Below, piece after piece: positions 40,866 through 52,886 of a stretch of 64,000 bases of DNA (position 1 is its first letter; every line of letters starts with the position of its first letter). A model generated the notes under the pieces. The model saw only the letters and a list, made by a program, of their open reading frames with translations. It made no database searches and was not told where the DNA came from. Position numbers and translations under genes: made by a program. Origin of the DNA: Taiwanofungus camphoratus (lineage: Eukaryota > Basidiomycota > Agaricomycetes > Polyporales > Taiwanofungaceae); contig CP021226.1 in the NCBI GenBank assembly GCA_003999685.1, positions 868,001 through 932,000 on the forward strand, read 5' to 3'.

Positions 40866-41227
40866 ACTTATCCACCTCCTAGGGTGCTCTTATTCCCCCT
40901 CCCTCGTCCCCTCGGAACGACTCGTCCAAGTCTCTCGACCAAGTCTTTCCACCAAGTCTTTCCACCAAGTCTCTCAAACCAGTCTTTCGAACGATCAACA
41001 GCGAGTCTTTCACCTTCTCCTGTTATTAACTTACACTGAACTGCTCGTCTACTCTTTTAGTGATCTCTTCCGACTTTGTCCAAGCCTGTCTCGTCTTCGC
41101 ACGAGAATTCCCCCAGAACTCGCCCACGGAGAGCGACTTCTCCAATCTCAGCCTCGGGGACGACTACCCTTCCAGTGTTTTGTCGCTGGACCATTCCCCT
41201 CCTCACCTCGTCTCCAAGGATGAGGCC
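40866..41227 (+). promoter_or_regulatory. Leader and promoter of the protease-like gene
   Basis: Pyrimidine-rich sequence with a short tandem repeat of the 13-mer ACCAAGTCTTTCC (about 40939-40977). It contains no ATG before 41228 in the coding frame. The transposon end lies only about 360 bp from the start codon, so the original promoter may have been displaced. Confidence 0.4.
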
Positions 41228-42875
41228 ATGTTCTACTACTCGGGCATCTCTCCGTCTCCCCCGAAACTCGTCTACCGTACCGGACTCCAGACGGACCCCT
41301 GGGTCAAGCCTACAGGACCTGAGGCGTACCGAAGGCTCAAGGAGGTTCGTGGCGTCTACGGTCATAGGATCAATGACGTCTGGGAGGAACTAGGTCCCAA
41401 GGTTCGGGATATTCTGAACGTCCAGGGCATTCGCTGGTCGTCCATCGACGTGGCTCGCTTTGTCACCGACGGCGACTCTGACACGCAGATCGTCGGGCCT
41501 GTGGTCATATGGATCGGCGTTCTCCCCGATTCGCTCGAAGGCGCACAAGCCGTCACCTCGAGTCAAGAGATCCTGGTGCTTCTCCAGGCCTTCTGCATCG
41601 AGGATGTCGAGGTCGAGTATCGTGAGTCGATCTACACGCGATCAGTTGGTCCGGAGCTTCTTCGCCACGTCTCCAGCGTCAACCACACCGTCGACGTTCG
41701 CAGTCCCCTTACCCCCACACTCTCTCTCTCCATCGCCGCGGCTGATAGGCCGGACGCTCAGGGCACCATGGGTCTGTACTTCGCCGAGGGCGGCACGAGC
41801 GACAAGGTCCTAGGTCTGACATGCCACCACGTCCTCTTCAAGACCGACGCCAATACCAACGACTCCTACACCCTCGCGAGCAACACCGATCGCAAGGATG
41901 TTCAACTGCTCGGCACTCGGGCTTTTGGCAAATTCCTCGACTCCATCAAACTCCGCATCGGCAACCATGCCATCATGCTCAAGTATCACGAGGGCACGAT
42001 CAAGAGGTTAGGGGGAAAATTAGAGAGATTGGGTGATGTCGACGAGGACGACGAGGAGGCTGCGGACGCTAAGAAAGAGTTGGGAGTGGCCAAAGGGAAG
42101 GTCGAGGAGGTGAACGCTGCGATCGAGAAGCTCGAGGAGTTCTACGCGCAGGTCGATCAGAACTGGAGTGCGCCCGGTCAGCGCGTCATCGGCCACATCC
42201 GCTGCTCCCCCGCCATCAGCGTCGGTGATGGCGGCTACACCGAGGACTGGGGCGCGTTCGAGATCGACGTGACCAAGTTCGCAAAGGCCTACAAGGGTAA
42301 CGTCATGGACCTCGGTGAGTTCCGATTTGTTCTCGATTTATCTCGCTTCAGGCTGCCTAATCTGACGATTGCTCCCAGGCACGGAGATCCCCTTCGACGT
42401 ATTCACTCGAAAAATGTATCCACGCGACTACGGGGTGCCCACCTTCGACTACCCCTCCGATCGTCTCCTTCCGCTCAGCGGTTTGATCAGCGAGGAGCTC
42501 ATGCGCCGCCCCGACATGCGCGACCACAACGGCCATCCTTGCCTTTTCGTCATCAAGAGCGGCAACGCTACGGGCGTCACCATCGGACGCGCCACGGGCA
42601 TCTTTTCGTTCGTTCGCGACGAAGGCACTGGTGTCGAGTCCAAGGAGTGGGCAGTCTACAACTACGACAAGAAATCCGGCGTGTTCTCAGCCCGCGGTGA
42701 CTCGGGCTCCATCGTTGTTGACGGCCGCGGTCGCATCGGAGGCCTTCTCACTGGAAGAGCTGGCAAGACGGAGACATCCGACGTCACCTATGTCACCCCC
42801 ATGTTCTGGCTCTGGCCCCGCATCAAGGCGCACTTTCCCAACGCCCACCTCAACCCCACCATCACCGTCGCCTAG
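41228..42875 (+). CDS. Trypsin-like (PA clan) serine-protease-like protein
   Basis: Two exons, 41228-42314 and 42379-42875, with a 64-bp intron (GTGAGT...CCCAG), give about 527 residues. The start is the first in-frame ATG (MFYYSGISPSP); the frame is open upstream but has no ATG. A triad can be read: His in LGLTCHHVLF (about residue 200), Asp in YTEDWGAFEID (about 340) and Ser in FSARGDSGSIVVDG (about 471), where GDSG is the classic trypsin-fold motif. A charged, coiled-coil-like insert sits at about residues 262-315. No signal peptide is evident, so it is probably intracellular. It resembles a lineage-specific, multi-copy basidiomycete family of unknown function. Catalysis is inferred from motifs only. 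Confidence 0.85.
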
Positions 42876-43934
42876 GTCCCTCGTCGTCGGCAAGAACGAC
42901 ATCGTCGGCACCCGCGAGATCGTCTCGCTTCATTTGCGTCTACGACTTCTTCCCTCCCCTATCCCCACGCTCCTTTCCGTTTCTGCGACTTCTTCTCCTT
43001 TCGCTGCGCTCCTTTATCACTACGTTGAGCCTGGTCGTTGTGAGTCGAGTCCTGTAAGAGACGACTCCAGCGGCGACACCTCTTGTCCTGCTGATACAAG
43101 CCATCGACACTGATAGATGAGCGAAGAATTCGGGGCTGACAGAGAGCGAGGATGTACATGTACAATACCATCCTCGTACGCTGTTGAGCTTCTCCCGGAA
43201 TCGCCTGCGCGAAGGCTCATGCTCTGTCCAAGTGAAAGACAAGATTCACTGATGAGGACGGATAGAATATGATCCTGCTTGCGGCGGGGTGTTTGTAGAC
43301 GACTGTCGCAAGCAGACCAATATTCTTGCTGGAATATGATCGCGAGAGATGCATAGATAGAACAATAATTACGTCGTTCTCGTCGAAATTGGCTTTGAGG
43401 GAGGTGATCGCCGTCTTACGGATTTCGAGTAGACCTACTTGGGTACAACAGAGTTTGAAGCTTTCGTCGTCTTGTACATACATAGGAGAACGTAGGTATT
43501 CTGGCAGGTTCTTAAGTGTCCGATTCCTCTTAAGGTAAAAGAAGAGAGCGGAGCACATCGGGTGTTGATATACACCTTAAAATTCCTGTGCATTATCCCA
43601 TTCAATAACTCGGAACACGAATCATTCCACTGAAAAGTTTGCTCCCATGTCCAGACGAATCTTACTGAAACCTTCAGTCTCTTTGAGTAAATTTTATTGT
43701 GTCCATTCTGTTGGTCATTCATACTTCCCATTTATGTCATTATCTGCACAAATGTCGGTGAAGCTAGCCTTGTCAACCGTAAATCTGTAACGCAGCACGC
43801 GGAGGTTTACGTTCTTCACTGTAGCCAGAAGTGCGTGACAATACACCAAAATGATAGATCTCAGCTGGTTTGGGATGCTCCGATAGCGAGGCATATGGAA
43901 GCTTGAGTCAAATGTAACACTGCCGAGGATCCCT
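42876..43934. other. Intergenic, convergent gene ends
   Basis: About 1.06 kb between the ends of the protease-like gene and AMP deaminase. Only short random frames are present; it must hold both 3' UTRs. Confidence 0.6.
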
Positions 43935-46900
43935 TCATGCCTGGGCGTCATGCCCGATCGGTGTCCGAATCAATGCAAGCTCTTCCACCAACGTTTGACG
44001 TCTGTATTCCAGTCGAATGTTGGGCACGTTCGTCTAGAAGATAATCCGTGGAATTTTTGACGGAAAATTTTCAACGGTTCTGGAGACATACCTTATTGAT
44101 ATCGTTTCCGGCGGCGCCAGGCAGGTACCAATGCTGTCCCAGCCAGTGACGCTTGATCTCCATCTCGAACCCACTCTGGATAACGGAGTTGCGCGCAAGC
44201 TCGGCGAGTGAGCTTTGTGGGAATTTGTAAATCTGTGGCCCGTGGTGAGATCCAAAAAATTGCTAACGGAAGCAACACCGCTCACGTGGGCCGCAACACT
44301 ATATTCTTCCAGGAGCGGTTCCTGCGAGGACGGTGAGCGACGAGATAAATTGTTGGGATAATACTGCATCCGCGCACCTTTGTGAAGTGAAACTGTAGCG
44401 GGTCGTCGGTGCTAAGACTGACGTTGAGTCCCACCTTGAAGAAGTCTGGAAGCGGATTGCGCTCATACGTCAAGAACAGTGCATTGTTGCTCAGAGGGCT
44501 CATAGCTAAACCGATTTGCTTCAAATAGAAAAGATATTGCAGCGCTGGTACCTTACGCAAGGTAATGCCATGGGATATTGAGTGCGCCGTGAGGAAGGCA
44601 GAGGTCAAATGATCTGGGTCTCCCGCCTCCCCACTATGAGGGCGGAAGACAAATGTATCTCGAATATTACGTCAGCGTTCGAACTGGAAATAACGGGCGC
44701 ATATACATACTGAAGCCCCTGACATGTCGCCAATTGTTCAGACTGGCCATGTTCGCGAACATGTAGTACACCCTGTTGACAATGAAGTTCGGGACAATAC
44801 AAAAATTCCATGGGAAACAGAGGTCTTACCAGTATGAGTACGGCGGGGACTCTTTTGCATTCCACAGGCGCGGATATGGAAATTTTCTATGGAACCGTCT
44901 CTCGGTCTTCGACTCGTCATCAACAGTGTCAAATCCTATAACGCGTTGTAAGAATACATGTAGCTCGGGATGTGACGAAGGATCTCTTGTGACTTCAAAC
45001 AGCGGCCGGAAAACATCTAGACGTTTATAAAACAATGTTATTGGATAACACGCTGCAACTCCCGAAGAGTGCAACAGCCTCACTTTCGACGATGCTTTCG
45101 AAGGTCTCAATGGACCCATTTTGTTTGTAGACGTCGTACAAGCGCGGGACCTGTATGAGCCAGCGGACATTATGAGAGTATAGCTTGTTATTGACAACCC
45201 ATTTAGCGAGTTTGTCCCACTCTTCTGCATTTCGCCCATAGATACTTATTCGCCACTCGCAGTTCTGAATAGGAAAGGTGTCGGTAAAATAATAGCGAGG
45301 AGCATGTATATAGACGTACTTGATATTTACTTTGTTCGAGATCCGTCATGACCTCTGAAAAGTGATGGATACACAACGAACCAATCATTGACAATTCATT
45401 AACTTACCGGCGGTTAGCTCAGCCAAGTATCGACCAGCAATGTAATTGTCCGTCTTCAAAAATATTTCCCGCAGCCTAGACTCCCCAATTGGATTGTATT
45501 TCAAATTGAATTTGTCGAAACGATGAAAAGAGTCTTGGTGCGCATGCATATCGAGAGTGTCAATAGAGAGGTCGTACGCCGTAAGATGTAAAGTTTGGAA
45601 CACTTCCTCCAGTGTCAGTTCCTTGCCGTCACGGAATATGACAACGTCCTATGAGCACCGTTTAACTGTTAAGTCTATGCCTACGGTGATATATTCACTC
45701 ACATGAGGGCTCCTTTTCATTTTGGACTTGATGAATCGGAGAAGATGCTTCTGGTTCATACTGCTGGAGTGATGGACATGTGTGTCCACTTTTCGAACAT
45801 TATAGAGATCTCTGCAATATAAAGTAAGAGAAGAGTCAATATTGCCATGTTTTAGTACAGACCGATGAGGAACCCCCTGCAGTGTGGCAGATCAGAACTA
45901 GGCCACGAAAACTTGGATGATGCGACCAACTTTCATGTCCGCCAATTCCTGATGCTCGTTGAGCAGAGTGTACATTGTGAACTTGCTCGCCAAATAATTC
46001 AGTCTCCGAAATGCAAAACTTTTCGTGGGTCCATCTGAGATCACTCCGAGAACATATTCCATGTCCATGAAGTATTCCCTGATGCTAGGAATATCAAATA
46101 GGGGATTTCTATCTTTGATGTAATGAGTCATAATCATGATTAACGCGGAGATTCTGAGGAACAGAGTATAGTATACATACCCTCTGTTGTTGCGTATACC
46201 TGATACACACCCTTCTCGTCTAGCGCGAAGTGCCTGGTGTCAGGTCCAGGAATTTCACAATTCTCGAAGACAAAATCTTCATCAGATTGATCTCCAGAAT
46301 CTGTATTGCTTGGAACAAATGTTCCTTTACCCTTCCAGTGCCAATGAGGGGGTGGGGGTTTAGGATATATTTTCCATCGCTGAAAGGGGCTCTTGGGTGG
46401 TGGAGGCGATGAGCAATCTACGTCAGGCCGCAGTCCAGAGACGGTTGCGATTTCGTCATCTAAGCCAGTGAAAACACCATCATGATCTTTGGGATTGAAA
46501 CCTAATCTCTGACCAGAACGAAGCATGTATTTGTCTCGAAGCTCTAAACACTTTTGAAGAGATTCGAAAATAGGGATGAACTCTGACGGGATGATAGGTT
46601 CTTCAGGATGCATGAGTATGAAAAGACAGCTTTTCGAGAAATCATAGAACGTCGTACCAGCAATGCCACCCACCATCCACTTATGTTCAATAGGCACAGA
46701 AGATGTAGATTCTCCGTTTGACGCGGCTGGCTCGTGGATAGCAGATAATTTGAGACTACTGACAAGAGATGAGGCCCCGTCTGGGTGTATATTCGCTCCC
46801 ATATGAGGAGAATTGAGTGCAGACACGGGTCTTGATGCAGTCGTAGCGTCCGATCCACGTCGGTGGGCCCACTTCTTCTCCTCGATCTATGACACTATGA

Positions 46901-47096
46901 GTAGCTGAATCGGCTGCGGCTAGAAAGTCAATGAGAAACTTACATGATGAAAGGTTTTCTCCTCATTGTAACCAAAATATCCGGCCTTGGCCTCTGGGAT
47001 GTGGAATTCTGCAGGTGAACCCCTAGACTCGTGCGACGAGCTACGAGATGGCGTTGTTCGGCTAGACTCGTCACTGTGGATTTGCGGATCCTCCAT
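43935..47096 (-). CDS. AMD1: AMP deaminase
   Basis: A multi-exon gene starting at ATG 47094-47096 ([12 protein letters not shown]) and ending TGA 43935-43937. It deaminates AMP to IMP in the purine nucleotide cycle in the cytosol. Family marks in order: a variable acidic N terminus, [19 protein letters not shown] with metal-binding Hx[95 protein letters not shown] and [29 protein letters not shown]. Introns I can place: 46887-46943 and 46113-46180. A 14-nt exon at 45863-45876 supplies GVPHR of the conserved block; its upstream donor is the unusual GTTGGT. I see no disabling change. The symbol is the yeast orthologue name. Confidence 0.93.
45863..45876 (-). other. 14-nt microexon of AMP deaminase
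   Basis: GGGGTTCCTCATCG between CTGCAG and GTCTGT borders. Including it is the only way I found to read MK-GVPH-RDLYNV, a block conserved across the family. Without it the frame is lost. Confidence 0.75.
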
Positions 47097-48651
47097 CTCG
47101 CAAATCAGAAAAGAGGTATATTTTGGACAGTACGAAGTGGTGAAGACGAAGACAGCACAGAGTCCCAAGTGGGGCCGGTTGTCCGGTCAGCTGCTTGCGC
47201 GTCTGTGGTCCAAATTAGGCGCTGAAGGATCATGGGCGCTAATCACCATTATCTCCGGGCCGAAAGCGGTCACAGTGATCATGATGTTGTCGGCTTCACG
47301 AGTACGAGTCCATATTCCTAGACTGCCTCGGAGTAGGACACTGTGTAGCTCGCAGCGGCTTCATTTCACCTGGCACGCCACCCAGAGACTGTGTGAACAC
47401 AACCCGTTTGTGGGGGAGATTTCACTATTATCAAGTTAATCCTCCCTGTCCTCCAGGTGACCATAAATAAGGTATTTTCACTCGAAAAGTGACGCGTTTC
47501 ACCTACAGATGGGTATTTTTCAACCGCCACATGAGTAAGCTCACGCAGGTGAAAATTCCCATAACTTTCACCCATCGCGAGATTCACTCGGTGTACGAGT
47601 GAAAGTGACTTTTCACTCGACGTAAGAGGGAAAGTCCACCGCGCTCCACAGTGGGATGGCTATGCTGCCGTTGTCGTTGCTCAGAAATGTTGCTCTGTCT
47701 CGAGGTGTTCAACATAAGTGTATCGCCATATTTCGAGCGGCCAAACATTCAAATTACTTCTCGAGATCAATACGATTTCTCCATACACTTTCCGGTCTCA
47801 TCGATTCAACATAACGGAGGATCTCCGAAGAAACCATCCAGGTAATGGCGGCATGCCCATAAAAGTAGGCCATCCGCCGGTGGGGGCCTGTTGCTGTACA
47901 CCTTTTCACTGACGGCAACGAGTACGATTACCGCCAAATCATTATCTAAGGCGGGATCTTTATGGGCAGATATCTTTGGAGATCGGCACATAGCGCCACA
48001 CGCGGTGAATCATGCACGATGGTAAGATTCAGCAGACGACCGTTAACTTGGGTAAATCGAAGAAAGTCAAAGACAGACAGACGACCTCCGTATTTACCTA
48101 CCTGACAGACTCGCATGGTTTGATGGCAAACGATGGTATATCTTGTTCCTCGCCTGAGTGTTCGGCTTGTCGTCAAAAATGAAAATGGTGAGTGCAATTT
48201 CTTCCAACGTGTCGCAAGTTTCCTACAACATGTGATTACGGCTATTCTCGAGACCATGGACATGTGTGAATCAATTTCTTCTTACCTCGATCTCCCATGC
48301 ATCGTTCGTTTCTGCCCTCCAATAGGACTGTCATCGGGGACCTTATCGACTACGACGAGTTGATTGGCTGCCCATGACCCACAATGCCTAGATAGGGTCC
48401 ATATCCCCATTCCGTAAGTTCTAAGTTGGACAACAAATATTCGTAACTCGCTCGTCTCTCACGCTCGCATTCCTGTCCCGAACGATTTCGATCTTGATAC
48501 CGGAGCCTTTCTGACATATTGAACTTTACACCTAGTGAGCATCTGTTTGACGGTCAATATTGGCAGCTGTTGACTCAGAACTTATGTGTTATGATGGCCG
48601 TTCAGCCGTGAATAGCGCAGCCATTGCATCTAAGCTACAATGTGGAGCAAA
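47097..48651. other. Intergenic, promoter side of AMP deaminase
   Basis: No gene recognised in about 1.5 kb. The part at about 47470-47630 repeats TTTCACTCG/CGAGTGAAA words in both orientations, which may be a decayed small inverted-repeat element. Confidence 0.45.
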
Positions 48652-49294
48652 TAGTGCTGCCGTGAGGTGAGGTGAAGGTCACCTCGAGGTGTCGGAGTTG
48701 CTACCTTCACTTACCTCAAGGTAGTCAAGGTGCACCTTGAGGTACCTTGAGGTAACCGGCAGAGCACGGCTCAGACTATCACACACCATACATGGAAGGT
48801 GAATAACCCCAGAATGGCATTATGCCCTTTTCCGTATAAGATATTATTCACATGGAGCGAATAACTTGGCGCTTCATTTGCAAATGAGTGTGTTCACAAA
48901 GCAGTACAATGGCATATACTTAGTGGAGGTGGTACAGAAGAATTTTAACACAACTTGAATAACTCTCTAATGCTCCAGAAGGACCATCTAATATGATGTT
49001 GATGTCACTGCAACATTTTCTCCTGGCCCAGCACCCAATCTTGAGTGAATGTAAGGCCATCCCATCACAGATTGAATTCAAGAATTTGAAGCAGACCCAT
49101 TGTTACTATCGGTCTCAGGCCTTTGCTTGAGTGGTCGCGACGTGTCCACATAACGTGACCGGTCCTCTCGCCAGGCCAGTTTTACCTTGAGTTACCTCGA
49201 GGTGACCTTGAGGTACCTCGAGGTGACCGGCATGCATGCCGGTGCACCTCACCTCACCTTGAGGTCTGAGGTACCTCACCTCACGGCAGCACTA
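48652..49294. mobile_element. hAT-type MITE (643 bp)
   Basis: Perfect 22-bp inverted ends beginning TAGTGCTGCCGT, flanked by the 8-bp direct repeat GGAGCAAA (48644-48651 and 49295-49302). Eight-bp target repeats and YARNG-type ends are hallmarks of the hAT superfamily. There is no coding capacity. Both subterminal zones (to about 48765 and from about 49180) are packed with ACCTCAAGGT/ACCTTGAGGT and CACCTCGAGG words in alternating orientation, the kind of array a transposase would bind. A plain DNA element, non-autonomous; the helper transposase is not in the window. Confidence 0.9.
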
Positions 49295-50719
49295 GGAGCA
49301 AATGACAGCACATCCGATAGCATCGGGCAAGTGAGACGTCCTAATCTCATCCCTCATGGCATTGCTATAGGGGCCATCTCGCGGTAAGCAGCCTCCAAAG
49401 GTTACATACGACTGTTCTTTGCATGTAAAGTCATGGTCACATCAATATAGTGGATAATTTCAACTCGATTTGAATACAACCTACAAACAACACGGTGCCT
49501 TTCGTACCAAGATTCAAACATTCCATATCCACAAAGTTGCAGCTGGTGTATTTTGTCCGTCGAAACATGCACAATACTGAAAACGGGCAGCATGACGATG
49601 GATGAATGTTGATTAGGCGATACAAACACTGACACCATTCACTGGAAAACTGCACTGTGAGGGTTTCACTGGTGACTCGAGATATATGCCACTCGAGGAC
49701 AGTTTACGCGAGGAAGTGTAATTTGAGAGGAAGAAGGCAAATATGAAATCGTGGAAGGTAGTGAATAGCAAAGGCATCTTGAGTCTCTTCACAGTTTCTC
49801 AATAGACTACTCCTTGACCAATATATACAGGCACTGTTCATGAGAAAAGCCCTGGCAGTTGTGACATAAGCCATTTCCGCACTGTGGAGAACGACGAAGA
49901 ATGTCATCAAATTATCAAAGAGGATTTACCTGAGTGGTGGCTTTCACAGTCACGGTACAGAGAACTAGCCTAACTAGATCAATCTCTCTTGTCAGCTGTC
50001 CAAGGCAAATGTATTGGCTATATACTGGTCCTCTGGCTCCTGCAACGGGGAAGCACGCTGCAACCTCTATTAAATCTGAATGTCCCGAAGCTGCCGCAAT
50101 TCAATCACTGGAATCATCAAGAGGATTGTGATCGTAGACACGATTGAACAAAATACAATTCATGAGAGTCAAGAGCGCCACGAGATTGACAAAAACAATC
50201 CTGAGATGACAGTGATATAGCGTAGAAAGTCAGGTTATTAAGAGCTGCAATTTAAAAGCATTGAATGGGTGCAAAAAGTTGCTATAACACGGCATGCATG
50301 GTTGTTTGAATGAAAATGAGGGACATAAAGCGCGAAATGACATAGCTATTTGAGAAAATGAGAGTGAAATAGAAGGAATATTATGCAAACAGTTGGTACC
50401 TGGACCAACGCACATGGGTAACAAGCAGTGTATTATACAGTAACAGAATGTGCTCACAAATCACCACCTTGGCCAAAATTTATGCACCCTCGTGGTGCAT
50501 ATATCCTGCATCTGCATAGACAGCCTCTCACCCACTCGAAAATCAGCCGAGTCGACGTGTGCGTCGAGCCGCCCCATATATCTGGACGATATTCAACAAG
50601 ACGCCGCTGGAGAAGATATTCATGCAGTGCTCGCCTATTAGCTATGTCAACGACCTTGTCAACCGGAAAGGGGTTCATATGCCCAAAAGTGCAGGGTAGC
50701 CAATTCAGGACTGATGTGG
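49295..50719. other. Gap with possible membrane-protein relic
   Basis: No gene can be defended. On the minus strand hydrophobic fragments occur near 50165-50105 (NLVALLTLMNCILFNRV) and 49910-49704 (LMTFFVVLHSAEMAYV). They could be exons of a decayed multi-pass membrane protein, but borders and motifs are lacking. Confidence 0.3.
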
Positions 50720-51680
50720 ACGTCCAATCGTGTTGTTCTTGATGTATTGCTTCTCCTATCCAGCCGTTGTTTACTTTCGCTTCAGAACGCTAATCCGAAA
50801 CAGCCAACGTGGTCAAGGATGTCATTCTCTCCAACAGTTTATGGCCCTCCATGGCTGTCATGTCTTGCCAGCGTGCATCCAACCAGAGCTTTTTGAGTTT
50901 GGCCATCTGTAGCACAGTTAACGCAGACTGGACCCATGTTCCTACTCCGCGATGTGAATTTCGACGCGTAAGGCTGCCAGGTCATTCGTAAGGTCCAACG
51001 GGTACAAGTCGTTGTCAAAGAGGTGCATTGCTAGTTTCACCGGTCGAATCAAATGGACCAGGAGCAGGTGGATGATATCGGGTGGGAACTCCAATCCAAG
51101 GGCAAAGCTATGTAGATAGTTCAGACGGGCCGCCTGCATGACCTAGTAATTGCTGGGAATCACAGACTCAACTTCGCACAGGAATAGGTCCTGCAGTTTG
51201 AGATACCCAGAGAGGAAACGGAGAAGGTAAAATGCCGTTGTCGTTTGAAGTTGTTGGACAGGGCAAGATGAGTAAGGTCAGCAAATTGATTGGCCGGAAG
51301 CCATGGCATACCCACTACTTTGGGCTGGCATGTCTACTAAATAGAGCCAAAGGACGCATAGCTGCAGAACTTTCGTTGAGGCGCTAGAAGTACAGTGACA
51401 CACGCTGCAGTCGTGGTGCAGGAAAACTTAGATAGTGATCACGGAGGTAATGGTCACCGACAAGACCTGAGAAAATACAAAAGTTGATCTCCTCAAGCTG
51501 TGAACCGTGGGTCTATGATATGTCTGGGTAACATCGCGAAGATGCGGAAAGAGGCGTCCTAAGAGCGTTTTATGAAGATGTGTACAGCCTCTTCTCCAAA
51601 AATGTCCGATATTGATATTAGTCCAGAGTGATGGCAACCCCAAAGCCATCTCACGCCAGAAACAGCAAACATTGATAATA
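50720..51680 (-). pseudogene. F-box/LRR protein relic
   Basis: Minus-strand text starts with VCCFWREMALGLPSLWTNINIG (about 51670-51600), the end of a fungal F-box and its usual ALG.PSLWT continuation. Leucine-rich fragments follow: LHSFALGLEFPPDIIHLLL, DLYPLDLTNDLAALRVEIHIAE (to 50942), and in another frame LTVLQMAKLKKLWLDARWQDMT (about 50930-50850). The order is right for an F-box/LRR substrate-receptor protein of SCF ubiquitin ligases. The frame changes at about 50.94 kb with no convincing intron there, so it appears broken. These families are large and turn over quickly in basidiomycetes. Confidence 0.55.
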
Positions 51681-52886
51681 GCCCTATAACAGCTGTATAA
51701 TCACCTGAGGATGTTGACCAGCTGCCATCCCTGTGATATCCTGCAAGCCTGTAGCGAGAGATATGACACAGCAGTTCTGGTGGCAGCTTATCAGCAAGAC
51801 GTGGCGTATGAACATTCTTTTCCTCGGTCAGAGACGAACAGCCTGTGTATGCCGTACTTGAAGATGCGATCGAATGAGAGGATGACTGAAGAATGTAACA
51901 TGTAATAAATCAGGCAGTTCAACATGATAAGTATGGGGGACTCACAGCAGTACTTCTTCGAACGACACCAAATGATATTTAGCCAGCGGCCAGAGAGGTT
52001 GTTTAAGTGAAATACCTTAAGCCATCCTCATTGGTGAGGCTGTTGGGAGCCATGACTCCCCAGGCAGGTTTTTAACGAAAACGGGTCCGTCAGATTTAAT
52101 ACATTTCGACATTTACCTCCGGTCCACAAACCCCGATAATACATTGACGAAGTTTTCAAAAGGTAGGAACTGACTTACCAGCGTCACGGTTTGGCGATCG
52201 GTGGAAGGTCTGCGTACTTACAACCAATTTACACTGACAATACGTTCACAGTAACTTTGGAACTGGAAGAGAGCTGACCGAGAGGGAGGAATTATAAAGC
52301 TCCATGTGGACGGAGTTGTGAGTATCCATGGGCGATTCGTGGTCAACGGGAAGTTTTCGTGACGACTTCGCGGAGTAAGAAAACTTACGATAATTTGCGA
52401 CGGTCAAGCGAGCAAATTTAGTCTCCGCGCAGTGGTGGGCTATGAAGTTGTCTCATCATTATAGGGACAAGAAGGGACACAATGGAATGACGGAATTATG
52501 ACACTATTGCAATTGCTTTGTGACTATAACAGATGTTCGTGCTAAGTTCTCGGATGGGCACCTCCCGGATGGAAGGAGTGCGTTCCTCTTGAAACAGTTC
52601 GTCAAGGATACCATAAAGCCGAACTTGCTGAACGGTACTTGTTTCCTCTTGCACATTGAACTTGTGGTACTTGCCTATCACAGACACTTGCGGCCGATAG
52701 TGTATGTTGAGGCTGGCTTCCTGCTGCACCGTTGAGACAGTACCTATCAGAATGATGACTCTGAACATATACATCTCTGCCAGGAAAGTAATCATCATAT
52801 CGCTACAACAAAACACAGTAAAAAAGAAACAGCAAGTGACACACACTGCATCGCACACCGTCCCGGCCCTGCCATGGCGTGCTGCG
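51681..52886. other. Intergenic, no recognisable gene
   Basis: About 1.2 kb with only short frames on both strands and no motif. It separates the F-box relic from the 3' end of eIF3i. Confidence 0.5.

Noticed and set aside
40890-40990. Tandem ACCAAGTCTTTCC-like units considered as a CRISPR-type or satellite array
   Set aside because: Only about three imperfect 13-bp units with no spacers, in a eukaryotic leader.
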